The notes beneath the pieces were generated by a model that searched no databases, had not been told where the DNA came from, and saw only the letters and a list, made by a program, of their open reading frames with translations. Shown piece by piece: positions 27,600 to 37,803 of a DNA stretch of 64,000 nucleotides (its first letter is position 1; each line of letters opens with the position of its first letter). Origin of the DNA: JALYNX01 sp963724825. GTDB lineage: Bacteria; Actinomycetota; Acidimicrobiia; Spongiisociales; ZC4RG35. Made by a program: the position numbers and the translations under genes. The DNA is taken from contig CAVRWT010000021.1 in assembly GCA_963724825.1 (NCBI GenBank), positions 166,429 through 230,428 of the forward strand, in the 5' to 3' direction.

Positions 27600-28781
27600 C
27601 TAACTAAACGCGCTGATCCCGGTGATTGCCTGGCCCATCACCAAGGTGTGGATCTCGTTGGTGCCCTCGTAGGTGAACACTGACTCGAGGTTGGCCATGT
27701 GTCGTATCACCGGATACTCCAGGGTGATCCCGTTTGCCCCCAGGATGGAACGGGCGGTGCGGGCCACTTCGAGCGCGTTGCGGACATTGTCGAACTTCCC
27801 GAAGCTGACCTGTTCCGGGGTCAGCTTGCCGTCGTCCTTGCGTCGCCCCAGATGGAGCGCCAGGAGAGTTCCCCGCTGCACCGCAACCATCATCTCCACC
27901 AGCTTCTTCTGGGTGAGCTGGAACGAGGCGATCGGCTGGTCGAACTGATGACGCTCGATCGAGTAGTCGAGAGCGGCCTCGTAACAGGCTCTCGCTGCCC
28001 CGATCGCGCCGAAGGCGATCCCAAACCGTGCCTCGTTGAGACATGACAGCGGCCCACGCATCGAGGCGACCCCGGGAAGCACGAAGTCGTCGGGAAGTCT
28101 CACGTCGTCGAGGATCAGCTCTGAGGTGACCGAAGCCCGCAGTGAGGCCTTCTTCTTGATCTCTGGGGCAGAGAATCCGGGAGTATCGGTGGGGACGATG
28201 AACCCTCGCACCCCGTCGTCGGTTCGGGCCCACACGACTGCAACGTCGGCGATCGAGCCGTTGGTGATCCACATCTTGGTCCCGTTCAGAACCCAGTCGG
28301 ACCCGTCACGCTTGGCGTTGGTCCGCATCGAGCTCGGGTCCGAGCCGGAGTCGGGCTCGGTCAGGCCGAAGCAGCCGATGACCTCGCCGCTGGCCATTCG
28401 GGGCAGCCAGGTCTGCTTCTGCTCCTCGGATCCGAACTTCCAGATGGGGAACATCGCCAGCGAGCCCTGGACCGAGACGAAAGAGCGGATCCCCGAATCG
28501 CCCGCTTCGAGTTCGAGACAGGCGAGGCCGTAGGCGGTGGCCGAGGTACCGGCGCATCCATACCCCTCGAGATGCATGCCCAGGAGGCCGATTTCGCCGA
28601 ATGCCCTGGCAAGTTCGGCCTGAGGGAGCTTTCCCTCGTCCCACCAGTCTCCGACGTGGGGGACGATCTCCTTCTGCACGTAGTCCCGCACCGTGTCCCG
28701 GAGCAGCTTCTCCTCGTCGGAGAGGAGAGCGTCGAGGTCTAGGAAATCGCGGCGGATCGGGGGTTTCGAAGACGATGTCAC
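27600..28781 (-). CDS. gcdH: Acyl-CoA dehydrogenase, glutaryl-CoA dehydrogenase type
   Basis: 393-aa flavoprotein. CFGLTEPDSGSDPSSMRTNA is the FAD-binding and substrate motif near residue 140, WITNGSIADVAVVWA follows, and FTYEGTNEIHTLVMGQAITG near the C terminus carries the catalytic Glu of the glutaryl-CoA group. That group oxidises and decarboxylates glutaryl-CoA in lysine and tryptophan breakdown. A non-decarboxylating relative cannot be excluded. It starts at GTG 28781 and is convergent with the glycosylase gene across 155 bases in which I see no further gene. Confidence 0.85.
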   Translation of the reverse strand: MTSSSKPPIRRDFLDLDALLSDEEKLLRDTVRDYVQKEIVPHVGDWWDEGKLPQAELARAFGEIGLLGMHLEGYGCAGTSATAYGLACLELEAGDSGIRSFVSVQGSLAMFPIWKFGSEEQKQTWLPRMASGEVIGCFGLTEPDSGSDPSSMRTNAKRDGSDWVLNGTKMWITNGSIADVAVVWARTDDGVRGFIVPTDTPGFSAPEIKKKASLRASVTSELILDDVRLPDDFVLPGVASMRGPLSCLNEARFGIAFGAIGAARACYEAALDYSIERHQFDQPIASFQLTQKKLVEMMVAVQRGTLLALHLGRRKDDGKLTPEQVSFGKFDNVRNALEVARTARSILGANGITLEYPVIRHMANLESVFTYEGTNEIHTLVMGQAITGISAFS

Positions 28782-28817
28782 TCATTCGAGGTCAATGGTA
28801 TCCGCAACCGCGGACGT

Positions 28818-29282
28818 CTACCCGGCCAGGGTCTTGTTGGCGAGGTCGACCCGGTAGTCGGCGAGCTTCTGACGGAGCTCATCGTCGTTGAGGGCGAGGA
28901 TGGCCACGGCGAGGAGCGCCGCGTTCTGTGCGCCATCGATGGCTACGGTCGCCACCGGGATCCCGGTCGGCATCTGGACCGTCGCCAACAGCGAATCCAT
29001 CCCGTCGAGTGAGGCGTTGAGCGGCACCCCGATCACGGGAAGCAGGGATTTGGCGGCCATCACTCCTGCGAGGTGGGCCGCCTTGCCGGCACCGGCGATG
29101 ATCACTTCGAAACCCTGGTCGGCGGCGGTGGCGGCGAACTCGATCGCCTGGTCAGGTGTCTTGTGCGCTGACAACACCCGAGTCACCTGCTCGATCCCGA
29201 ACTGCTCGAGCATGGCTCCGGCCTTTTCCATGACCGGCCGGTCCGATCCCGAGCCCATGACGATGGCGACTTTGTGTGGCAT
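28818..29282 (-). CDS. purE: N5-carboxyaminoimidazole ribonucleotide mutase
   Basis: 154-aa class I PurE converting N5-CAIR to CAIR. VAIVMGSGSDRPVMEKA is the phosphate-binding N terminus, VLSAHKTPDQAIEFA the active-site His segment, and IIAGAGKAAHLAGVMAA the CO2 site. GVPLNASLDGMDSLLATVQMP is another family block. The ATG at 29282 matches homologues. No purK is visible in the window, although class I PurE normally needs it. It is divergent from alkB; only 55 bases separate the start codons and a LexA-type box lies in them. Confidence 0.95.
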   Translation of the reverse strand: MPHKVAIVMGSGSDRPVMEKAGAMLEQFGIEQVTRVLSAHKTPDQAIEFAATAADQGFEVIIAGAGKAAHLAGVMAAKSLLPVIGVPLNASLDGMDSLLATVQMPTGIPVATVAIDGAQNAALLAVAILALNDDELRQKLADYRVDLANKTLAG

Positions 29283-29330
29283 GACCGGGACGGTAACCGA
29301 CTGCCCGCAATCGCAGAATCCGGCTATCAT

Positions 29331-29344
29331 CGAACATATGTTCG
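29331..29344. promoter_or_regulatory. LexA (SOS) box overlapping the alkB start codon
   Basis: CGAACATATGTTCG is a perfect 14-base palindrome and an exact match to the Gram-positive SOS consensus CGAAC-RNRY-GTTCG. The central ATG is the alkB start codon (29338). A TATCAT element at 29325-29330 could be the -10, which would place the transcript start at or next to the ATG, so LexA would block initiation directly and the mRNA would be leaderless. Confidence 0.75.
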
Positions 29345-29940
29345 CTACGGATCTAGTCCAGCCATCGTTGTTCGGGGATGTGGAGCCGAGCCCTGACGCC
29401 GAATTCGGTGGTTTGGAACGGATCGATCTCGATCCTTTGAGCTGGCTCGACTTCGCCCCGGGGTGGCTGGCCGGTGACACCCGGCTGTTCGATTTCCTCA
29501 CCGGGACCGTGGAGTGGCAGCAACCCGAGGTCCGGATGTACGAAAAGATGGTGAGAACGCCCCGACTCGTCGGCCAGGTCGATGCCGCCTCACACCCGGT
29601 GTTGGAGGAGATGGTCGGACTTCTATCGAACCGCTATCGGATCAGCATGGACCGGGTCAGCGCTGGTTGGTACCGCATCGGGGCCGACTCGGTGGCCTGG
29701 CATGGGGATCGGATTGCCCGTGAGCTACCCCATTCCATCGTGGCGACGGTCTCCCTGGGTGGTCCGAGACGTTTCCTGATCCGGCCCAAGGAGGGCGGCG
29801 TGTCGAAGGCCTTCGATCTCGGCAGCGGCGACCTCCTGGTGATGGGGGGAGCCTGTCAGCGCTTGTGGGAGCACACGGTTCCCAAGGTTGCTTCGGCACC
29901 GCCTCGCATCGCCCTGATGTTCCGTCACCGCTACGACTGA
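29338..29940 (+). CDS. alkB: AlkB-type DNA demethylase
   Basis: 200-aa 2-oxoglutarate/Fe(II) dioxygenase that repairs 1-methyladenine and 3-methylcytosine oxidatively. VAWHGDRIAREL near residue 121 gives the HxD iron ligands, LWEHTVPKV the distal His, and RIALMFRHR the Arg that holds 2-oxoglutarate. SLGGPRRFLIRPK is the usual strand before the nucleotide-recognition lid. The start codon lies inside a perfect LexA box, so induction by DNA damage is likely, unlike the Ada control of E. coli alkB. No Shine-Dalgarno sequence is present, fitting a leaderless transcript. Confidence 0.92.
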   Translation: MFATDLVQPSLFGDVEPSPDAEFGGLERIDLDPLSWLDFAPGWLAGDTRLFDFLTGTVEWQQPEVRMYEKMVRTPRLVGQVDAASHPVLEEMVGLLSNRYRISMDRVSAGWYRIGADSVAWHGDRIARELPHSIVATVSLGGPRRFLIRPKEGGVSKAFDLGSGDLLVMGGACQRLWEHTVPKVASAPPRIALMFRHRYD

Positions 29941-30006
29941 TTCATAGAGCCGATCTAGAGCAGACCGAGAGACTCTCTAGAGGTTGATCCGTCACCTTGG
30001 CGTCAG

Positions 30007-30021
30007 GCGAGAAGTTCTCGC
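30007..30021. promoter_or_regulatory. Perfect inverted repeat before the small membrane protein gene
   Basis: GCGAGAA-G-TTCTCGC, seven-base arms around a single base, 20 bases before the start codon at 30042 and just before its GAGGAG ribosome site. Length and position fit an operator, or a small hairpin in the 5' leader. The protein that binds it, if any, is unknown. Confidence 0.35.
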
Positions 30022-30041
30022 TGAGACGAGAGGAGACGGAA

Positions 30042-30476
30042 ATGACCGTTCTAGAGAAGCAGGCAGTCGGTGGGTTCGAGAAGCAGCGTTCCGAGACCGG
30101 ATTCCGCAAGTACCTCATGGTGGGCATGGCAGCCCTGGTCCTCGGGTTCGGGCTTGCTTGGGCCGGCACGAATCTGGTCGACCCCGACACAGCTTCACTC
30201 GATCCATCCGGGATCGCCGAATTCCGTGCCGCCGAGCAGGTGGAGCTCATGCGGCTGCAGTGGGTGGCCCAGGTCAATGCGACCAAAGGCCAGGACCTGG
30301 TGCAGCGTTACGCCGGGATGCACGCGGCTCACGTCGCAGAGATTCAGGCGCAGCGTGCAGCAGACATGGTCGAGCAACAGTCGAATGCATTCCAGTCATC
30401 GGTCATGGCCGTCAGGGGTCAGGGGGCCCGTGACATGGTCGCTTTCAAGTACGGACAAGCGAGCATCGACGAGTAA
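30042..30476 (+). CDS. Single-pass membrane protein upstream of the STAND regulator
   Basis: 144-aa protein beginning TVLEKQAVGGFEKQ at ATG 30042 after an AGAGGAGAC ribosome site. One membrane segment (YLMVGMAALVLGFGLAWAG, near residues 25-43) is followed by an Ala/Gln-rich, helix-prone outside part: EFRAAEQVELMRLQWVAQVN, AAHVAEIQAQRAADMVEQQ. I recognise no family. It ends 54 bases before the BTAD-STAND-BMP regulator on the same strand, so co-transcription is likely and the pair may work together, for example as a membrane tether or output; this is inference only. Confidence 0.6.
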   Translation: MTVLEKQAVGGFEKQRSETGFRKYLMVGMAALVLGFGLAWAGTNLVDPDTASLDPSGIAEFRAAEQVELMRLQWVAQVNATKGQDLVQRYAGMHAAHVAEIQAQRAADMVEQQSNAFQSSVMAVRGQGARDMVAFKYGQASIDE

Positions 30477-30530
30477 CGACGATCGACATTGCCGGGCATG
30501 GCAACTGTATTTTGAGCGACGAGGACTGCG

Positions 30531-33500
30531 ATGAGCTCGGTCACATTCCAGATCCTGGGCGGCTTGAGGGTCAGGATCGATCAACAGAGAGATCGATCTT
30601 GGCCCTCCCAAGCAAAAGGCCGTTCTCGCCGTACTGCTCCTCAACGCCAACGAGATAGTTGCCACTCATCGCATCATCGACTCGGTGTGGGGAGAAGACC
30701 CGCCCCGAACCGCGGAGCACTCCGTTCAGATCTATGTGTCGGAACTACGGAAGGTTCTTGCCAACGGCGGTTCACCGGAGGTGATCGAAACCAGGCCCCC
30801 GGGTTACGTGCTGAATATCAACCCCGCACTGGTGGATGCCTCCAGGTTTGAGCGTTTGGTGAGGGACGGTTTGGCGGCGGTGCGGACCGGTGATGTGGTT
30901 GGCGGTCGACCCAAGCTGGAGAACGCGCTGGACGGCTGGGCCGGACCGCCCCTTGTGGACTTCGCATATGAGGATTTTGTCCAGGGGCACATCCGCTTCC
31001 TTCAAGAGCTGAGGTCGGATGCCCTGGAGACGCTGGCGGGTGTCTATCTCGACGCGGGAGATCTGGACCGGAGCCGGGAGCTGGCAAGGCAAGCCTCGGA
31101 GGCCAACCCGCTCCGCGAGGAGCCTCGCCGTTTGACGATGCTCGCGATGTATCGCAGCGGTCGTCAGGCGGAGGCCCTGCGTCAGTATGGGGAGTATCAG
31201 ACACTCCTGGCTGAGGAGCTCGGCATCGAGCCGTCGGAGGGTCTCCGCGATCTGGAGGAGCGGATTCTGCTTCAGGATCCGATCCTCAACCTCAAGAGTG
31301 CGGCTTTGGCGGAAGGAAACCCCTACCGGGGCCTTCGTGCCTTCTCCGAAGACGATTCCGAGGTGTATTTCGGGCGGGAGCGGCTGGTGGCGGAGGTGTT
31401 CGACAAGCTCGCCGGCGGGTCCGGGTTCGTATCGATCGTGGGGCCGTCCGGATCGGGTAAGTCGAGTGCGGCGCGGGCTGGGGTGATCCCCGGGTTGAGG
31501 GCCCAGGGCGAGACGGTGGTGGTGATGCAGCCCGGAGCCGCTCCGCTCTGGGAGCTCGCCGGGGCCCTCGACAGGGCGGGCTTCGGCTCACGGGCCACTC
31601 TCCTAGGGCGATTCGAGAACGACCCGAGGTCTCTGGTGGGGACCATCAACCGGTCGGTCGTGCTCATCGTCGATCAGTTCGAAGAGTTGTTCACGTTGGC
31701 GGCCCCCGACGATGCCGTGCGATTCTCGGAGTTGATCGCGGCGGCCATCAAGGACGTGGCTACGCCTTTGCGGGTGGTCGCCACCCTGCGTGCCGACTAC
31801 TACGACAGACCGTTGTCGATGCCTGCGCTTGCTGGTGTGTTCTCCGATTCGGTGGTGAGTGTCAAACCGATGACCCCCCTCGAGTTGGAACGCGCCGTGG
31901 TCGAGCCGGCGCGGGCTGCCGGGGTGAGCGTGGAACCCGCCCTGCTGGCGCAACTCGTCGCCGACATGGGCGACGAGCCGGGTGCTCTTCCTCTGCTCCA
32001 GTTCACCCTATTCGAGATGTTCGAGCGGACCTCGAACGGTCTGACCCAGGCCGACTACGAGCAGTTGGGCGGGCTTCACGGGGCGCTCACCGGTGGCGCC
32101 GACCAGCTTATGGAAGAACTCGACGAGGAAGGCCGGGATCTCGTCGAGCAGCTGATGATGAGGATGATCCAAAAGGGTCGCGCTGTGAACACCGCCCGCC
32201 CGGTCGCGTTGCGCGACTTGCTCGACCTCGGTGTCGATCGGGTGGCACTCCAAGGGGTCCTAGAAGCCTTCGGGTCCCGAAGGCTGATCACTTTCGATCG
32301 TGATGCCTCAGGGTCGGCAGTGGTGGAGATGGCACACGAGTACCTGATCTCGGAATGGCCTCGGATGGCAAGGTGGATTGATCTTCACTCTGACGACCTC
32401 GATCGTCTCCACGCCCTCGACGCCGCTACCAACGAATGGGTGGGGGCGGACCGTTCCGAGGATTACCTGCTCCGAGGCGAACGTCTCGACGGATTCGAAT
32501 CCTGGGAGGAAGGCACCACGCTTCGCCTCACCAGGACAGAGGTCGATTTCATCGGCGCCTCGCTCGACCTGCGGAGGCGCGAGCAAGCTCCCCCCGATGT
32601 TGGTGCCTATTTGCCAGGTATTTCTCAGCGTTCACGGGGCGACTCGGCCTTCGGCTCCTTGATCGCTTCCGGTCTCGATGTGGGCCGAGAGGAAACCGGT
32701 CTGACGGTGGAGGAAACGTCTGATGCTGCGGAGATCGAAGCCTGGGCTGCAGCTGGAACTCCCCTGATACTGATGGACGCTCCGTACGTGATGGACCAAG
32801 AGAACTTGGCCGGAAAATATCCCGAGACCACTTTTGTCTCCCTGGAGTGCCAGGACGCCTATGACGATGTGATGTCGAATCTCCGGTGCATTCCGCTCGC
32901 CAACGAGCAGGTGGGCTTCCTGGCGGGTGCCGTGGCGGCTCTCACGACTGCGACCGGAAGAGTGGGGGTGGTCCTTGGTGTCGAAATCCCGATCCTGAGA
33001 GCCTTTCAGGCAGGATTCGAACAGGGTGTCCGTCATGTCGACCCCGCGGTTGAGATCGATGCTGTCTACTTGACCAACGTGAATGCCTATCCGGATTTTT
33101 CGGGTTTCAGCAGCTTCACCCTTTGTGAGGCGGCAGCCCGTCGCATGTACCGCGAAGGTGCCGACGTGGTATTCCAGGGCGCCGGTAGCTCGGGACTCGG
33201 AGTGTTCGAGGCCGCGGCCTTCCATTCCGAGGTCGAAGGCTCTCAGGTGTGGGCGATCGGTGTGGACATCGACCAATCGACATTTCTCGAGAGCGATCCT
33301 CAACTGGAGCACTACCCAGAGAATGTCGAACGATGGAAGCGTCACATCTTGACCTCGGTAGTCAAGCGACTCGACTTTGGCGTCATCGGGGTGTTGAGGG
33401 ACTTTGCCGCCGGGGAGCTCGGGCCCATACAGACAGGCTCGGTTGCCAACGGGGCGATCGACTATGTCACAACCGGTGGCCACATCGACCATCTCATTCC

Positions 33501-33609
33501 CAAACTCGAGGCCATCAAAGCAATGATCGGGTCAGGGGAGATAGCGATCGAGCCCGAGCCCGAGACGAGGGCACCGTATTTCATCGATTTCATCAACAGG
33601 GCCGATTAG
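30531..33609 (+). CDS. BTAD-STAND transcriptional regulator with C-terminal PnrA-like (BMP) nucleoside-binding domain, one frameshift
   Basis: Corrected length 1025 aa. Residues 1-92: OmpR-type winged helix (FQILGGLRV, EIDLGPPKQKAVLAVLLLNA, HSVQIYVSELRKVL, PPGYVLNI). About 97-245: BTAD helical domain ending LGIEPSEGLRDLEERIL. About 262-690: STAND ATPase, opening NPYRGLRAFSEDDSEVYFGR, with Walker A GPSGSGKSS near 304 and Walker B VVLIVDQFEELF near 376. About 690-1010: a BMP/PnrA fold shown by GRVGVVLGVEIPILRAFQAG, DVVFQGAGSSGLGVFEAA, WAIGVDIDQ and ILTSVVKRLDFGV. PnrA proteins are normally secreted purine-nucleoside receptors; here there is no signal peptide, so ligand would be sensed in the cytoplasm. 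The frame breaks near 30587 (one extra base). Its 3' end overlaps convergent purD by 17 bases. Confidence 0.88.
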
Positions 33610-34806
33610 ACCCGATGTCACTCCGGTACTGCATCCCGGGCCAACTGACGGCCGACGTTGCTTCGTAGGCGCGATTCCGTGCCTGTTCTACAGTTGTGCC
33701 CGTCCCGACCAAATTCAGGACACGGCCCCCGTCGACCAGCAGCCGCTTCCCGTCTCGTTTGGTCCCGCTGTGGAACACCAGGACATCCTCGGGCACCGAA
33801 TCGAGGCCCTTTATGGAATCGCCGCCAACCGGTGACTCGGGATAGCCGGAGGCGGCCAGGACCACGTTGACCGTGGCCTCCTCTGACCACGTGGGCGCGG
33901 CTCCCTCCAGGACCTCGATGATGTCGGTCTCGAGCCGGGGAAGCACCGCCTGGGTCTCCGGGTCGCCGAGGCGGACGTTGAACTCCAACACCTTCGGCCC
34001 GTCCACTGTCAAGACCAAACCTGCATAGAGGAAGCCCTGGAACGGCGAGCCTTCTTCGGCCATCTGGGCCAGGGTGGGTTGGATCACGCGGGGAATCACA
34101 TCGTCGACCACGCCCGGAGGCAGATCGACCGGCGAGTAGGCACCCATGCCCCCGGTATTGGGTCCCTGGTCACCGTCCATCAGCCGCTTGTAGTCCCGTG
34201 CCGGCTCGAGAAGGGCGACACCGTGGTCGGTACACACCGCGAAGACGCTCACTTCCGGCCCGTCGAGAAAGTCTTCGACCACCACCGGCCCAGACGGCAG
34301 CCAGCGGTCGACCCAGGCGACCGCTTCGGCTCGAGAGTCGGTGACCAGCACCCCTTTGCCACCGGCCAGGCCGTCGGCCTTGACCACATACGGGCCATCA
34401 CTCTCCGCCAGGTAATGCGCGGCCACCTGAGGGTCGGTGAACGACTCCGAGGCCGCGGTGGCGACTCCGGCTCTCCTCATGACCTCTTTGGCGAACGCCT
34501 TGGACGACTCGAGCTTGGCTGCGGCCCGCGTGGGCCCGAACACCGGGATTCCCAACCTGGAGACTGCATCGACCACCCCGGCCGCAAGCGGGGCTTCGGG
34601 GCCGACCACCACCAGGTCGACACCCTGGACCCGGGCCATGGCGGCAATGGCGCCGACGTCGGTGACGGCGATGCCTTCCACCACCGGGCCCAACTCGGCG
34701 AGACCGGGGTTGCCCGGGAGCGAGATCAATTCGTCGATCCGGGTCGATTGAGCCAGCTTCCAGCCCATGGCGTGCTCGCGGCCGCCACCCCCGACCAGGA
34801 GGACTC

Positions 34807-34810
<4 letters not shown>
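33593..34810 (-). CDS. purD: Phosphoribosylamine-glycine ligase
   Basis: 405-aa ATP-grasp enzyme making GAR from phosphoribosylamine and glycine. RVLLVGGGGREHAMGWKL is the N-terminal loop, LVVVGPEAPLAAGVVD follows, and YVVKADGLAGGKGV and EDFLDGPEVSVFAV bind ATP. GPNTGGMGAYSP is near residue 218 and LEFNVRLGDPETQAVLPRL carries the metal ligands. ATG 34810 overlaps the purA stop, so purA-purD is one transcript. The last 17 bases overlap the end of the convergent regulator gene. Confidence 0.96.
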
Positions 34811-36081
<1,271 letters not shown>

Positions 36082-36106
36082 GACGTGGCGGGACGGTAGC
36101 GGCTCG

Positions 36107-36167
36107 TTTCTCCCCCAAGGAGCGAAGCGACGTTGGGGGGAGTACCGGCGAAGCCGGGGAGGGGGGC
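36107..36167 (-). repeat. Intergenic double-hairpin repeat, copy B
   Basis: Inverted relative to the copy at 18467: TTTCTCCCCCAAGGAGCGAA, then CGACGTTGGGGGGAG, then a CCGGCGAAGCCGG hairpin and a GGGGAGGGGGGC end. Both stems are conserved while the loop bases differ, which suggests that structure is kept. It lies 26 bases upstream of the purA start, between the divergent purA and glnA genes. Confidence 0.85.
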
Positions 36168-36196
36168 ACCCCTAACGCGGCGGCAAAGTCGGTCGG

Positions 36197-36235
36197 TAAT
36201 CACAGGCCGAAACACAGTGTTCACATTTCCGCAAC
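36197..36235 (+). promoter_or_regulatory. Possible GlnR-type site upstream of glnA
   Basis: TAATCAC, 5 bases, GAAAC, 6 bases, TTCAC, 6 bases, GCAAC. This resembles the actinobacterial GlnR pattern of alternating gTnAC and GaAAC half-sites, with one spacer a base short. A second TTCAC/GAAAC pair is at 36271-36284. It lies about 65-100 bases before the glnA start. A match by eye only. Confidence 0.35.
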
Positions 36236-36299
36236 CACCGAGAAATCCCCCACAGATAAAACGCATCTGTTCACGACTGAAACAATCGAAGGAGGCACC

Positions 36300-37725
36300 G
36301 TGACCAAGACGCCAGCCGACGTCTTGTCCCTCATCAAGGACGAGGGGTACGAGTTCATTGATCTGCGATTCTGCGACCTTCCGGGTCAGGTCCAGCACTT
36401 CACCGTCCCGGTTCGCGAGTTGACGGAAGACTCGTTCCAGGATGGCTTCGGGTTCGACGGTTCTTCGATTCGAGGGTTCCAGGAGATCCAGGAGTCGGAC
36501 ATGCTCCTCATCCCCGACCCGACCACCGCCGTGGATGACGTGTTCCGCGAGCGCAAGACGCTGATCCTCTATTGCTTCGTGAACGACCCGGTGACAGGTG
36601 CCCCCTATGACCGCGATCCGCGCTACGTGGCCAAGAAGGCGGAGGAGTACCTGAAGAGCACCGGCATCGCCGACACCTCTTACTGGGGCCCGGAGGCCGA
36701 GTTCTACATCTTCGACGACGTCCGGTACGGGCAGAACCAGTTCTCGGGCTTCTACTACGTCGACTCGGTCGAGGGCGCCTGGAACTCGGGGGAGTACGAG
36801 GAGGGCGGCAACCTCGGCTACAAGCCCCGCTATAAGGAGGGCTACTTCCCGGTTCCCCCCACCGATCACTTCCAGGATCTCCGCTCCGAGATGACGGCCA
36901 ACCTCGAGGCAGCCGGGATCCGGATCGAGGTCCAGCATCACGAGGTGGGCACCGCCGGGCAGGCCGAGATCGACATGCGATACGACACGTTGCTCCGCAC
37001 CGCGGACAACGTGACCCTCTACAAGTACATCGTCAAGAACACCGCCTGGGCAGCCGGCAAGACGGTTACCTTCATGCCCAAGCCGATTTTCGAGGACAAC
37101 GGGTCGGGAATGCACACCCACCAGTCGTTGTGGAACGGGGATACGCCCGCTGTTCTTCGATGAGGCGGGTTATGCCGGACTGTCCGACATGGCCCGGTGG
37201 TACATCGGGGGCCTCTTGAAGCACGCCGCGGCGATCCTGGCGTTTGCGGCACCGACCACGAACTCCTATCACCGTCTGGTGCCTGGCTATGAGGCACCGG
37301 TCAACCTGGTGTACTCGAGCCGGAACCGCTCGGCGGCGATCCGCATCCCGCAGTACTCGCAGGCGCCGGGGGCCAAGCGGCTCGAGTTCCGTTGCCCGGA
37401 TCCTTCCTGCAACCCGTATCTGTCGTTTGCGGCGATGCTGCTGGCGGGTCTCGACGGGGTGCAGAACCGCATCGAGCCTCACGACCCGGTGGACAAGGAC
37501 ATCTATGACCTTCCGCCGGCAGAGCTCGCCGGTCTGCCTTCGGTCCCGGGCAGCCTCCCCGAGGCGCTCAAGGCCCTCGAGGACGACCACGAGTTCCTGC
37601 TCGCCGGTGGCGTGTTCAGCGAGGATCTGATCCGGGCCTGGATCGACTACAAGATCGAGCACGAGGTCGACCCGGTGCGGCTCCGTCCCCACCCCTACGA
37701 GTTCCACCTCTACTACGACATCTGA
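36300..37725 (+). CDS. glnA: Glutamine synthetase type I, one frameshift
   Basis: Makes glutamine from glutamate and ammonia; glutamine feeds PurF and PurQ. GFGFDGSSIRGFQEI, GPEAEFYIFD (metal Glu), HHEVGTAGQAEIDMRYDTL, NGSGMHTHQSLW and YSSRNRSAAIRIP are family blocks. Tyr in KDIYDLPPAEL aligns with the adenylylation site of E. coli GlnA, so the enzyme may be of the regulated GSI-beta kind. The frame breaks at 37149 (one extra base, likely G) before LFFDEAGYAGLSD. The corrected length is 474 aa. GTG 36300 follows GAAGGAGGCACC. The 218-base upstream region holds a repeat and a possible GlnR site. Confidence 0.95.
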
Positions 37726-37730
37726 TTCGG

Positions 37731-37758
37731 CTTACCTGAGGTACGCAGCGCCATATAG
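37731..37758. repeat. Intergenic repeat with TACCTGAGGTA palindrome, copy 2
   Basis: CTTACCTGAGGTACG is identical to 15620-15634. After three bases it continues CGCCATATAGGGCG, a variant of the second near-palindrome of copy 1. Starts 6 bases after the glnA stop and about 45 bases before the next gene. Confidence 0.5.
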
Positions 37759-37803
37759 GGCGTTGCGTGCGCAGGGAAAAGCGAGATCTGCGAGGCTTCT
37801 CCG

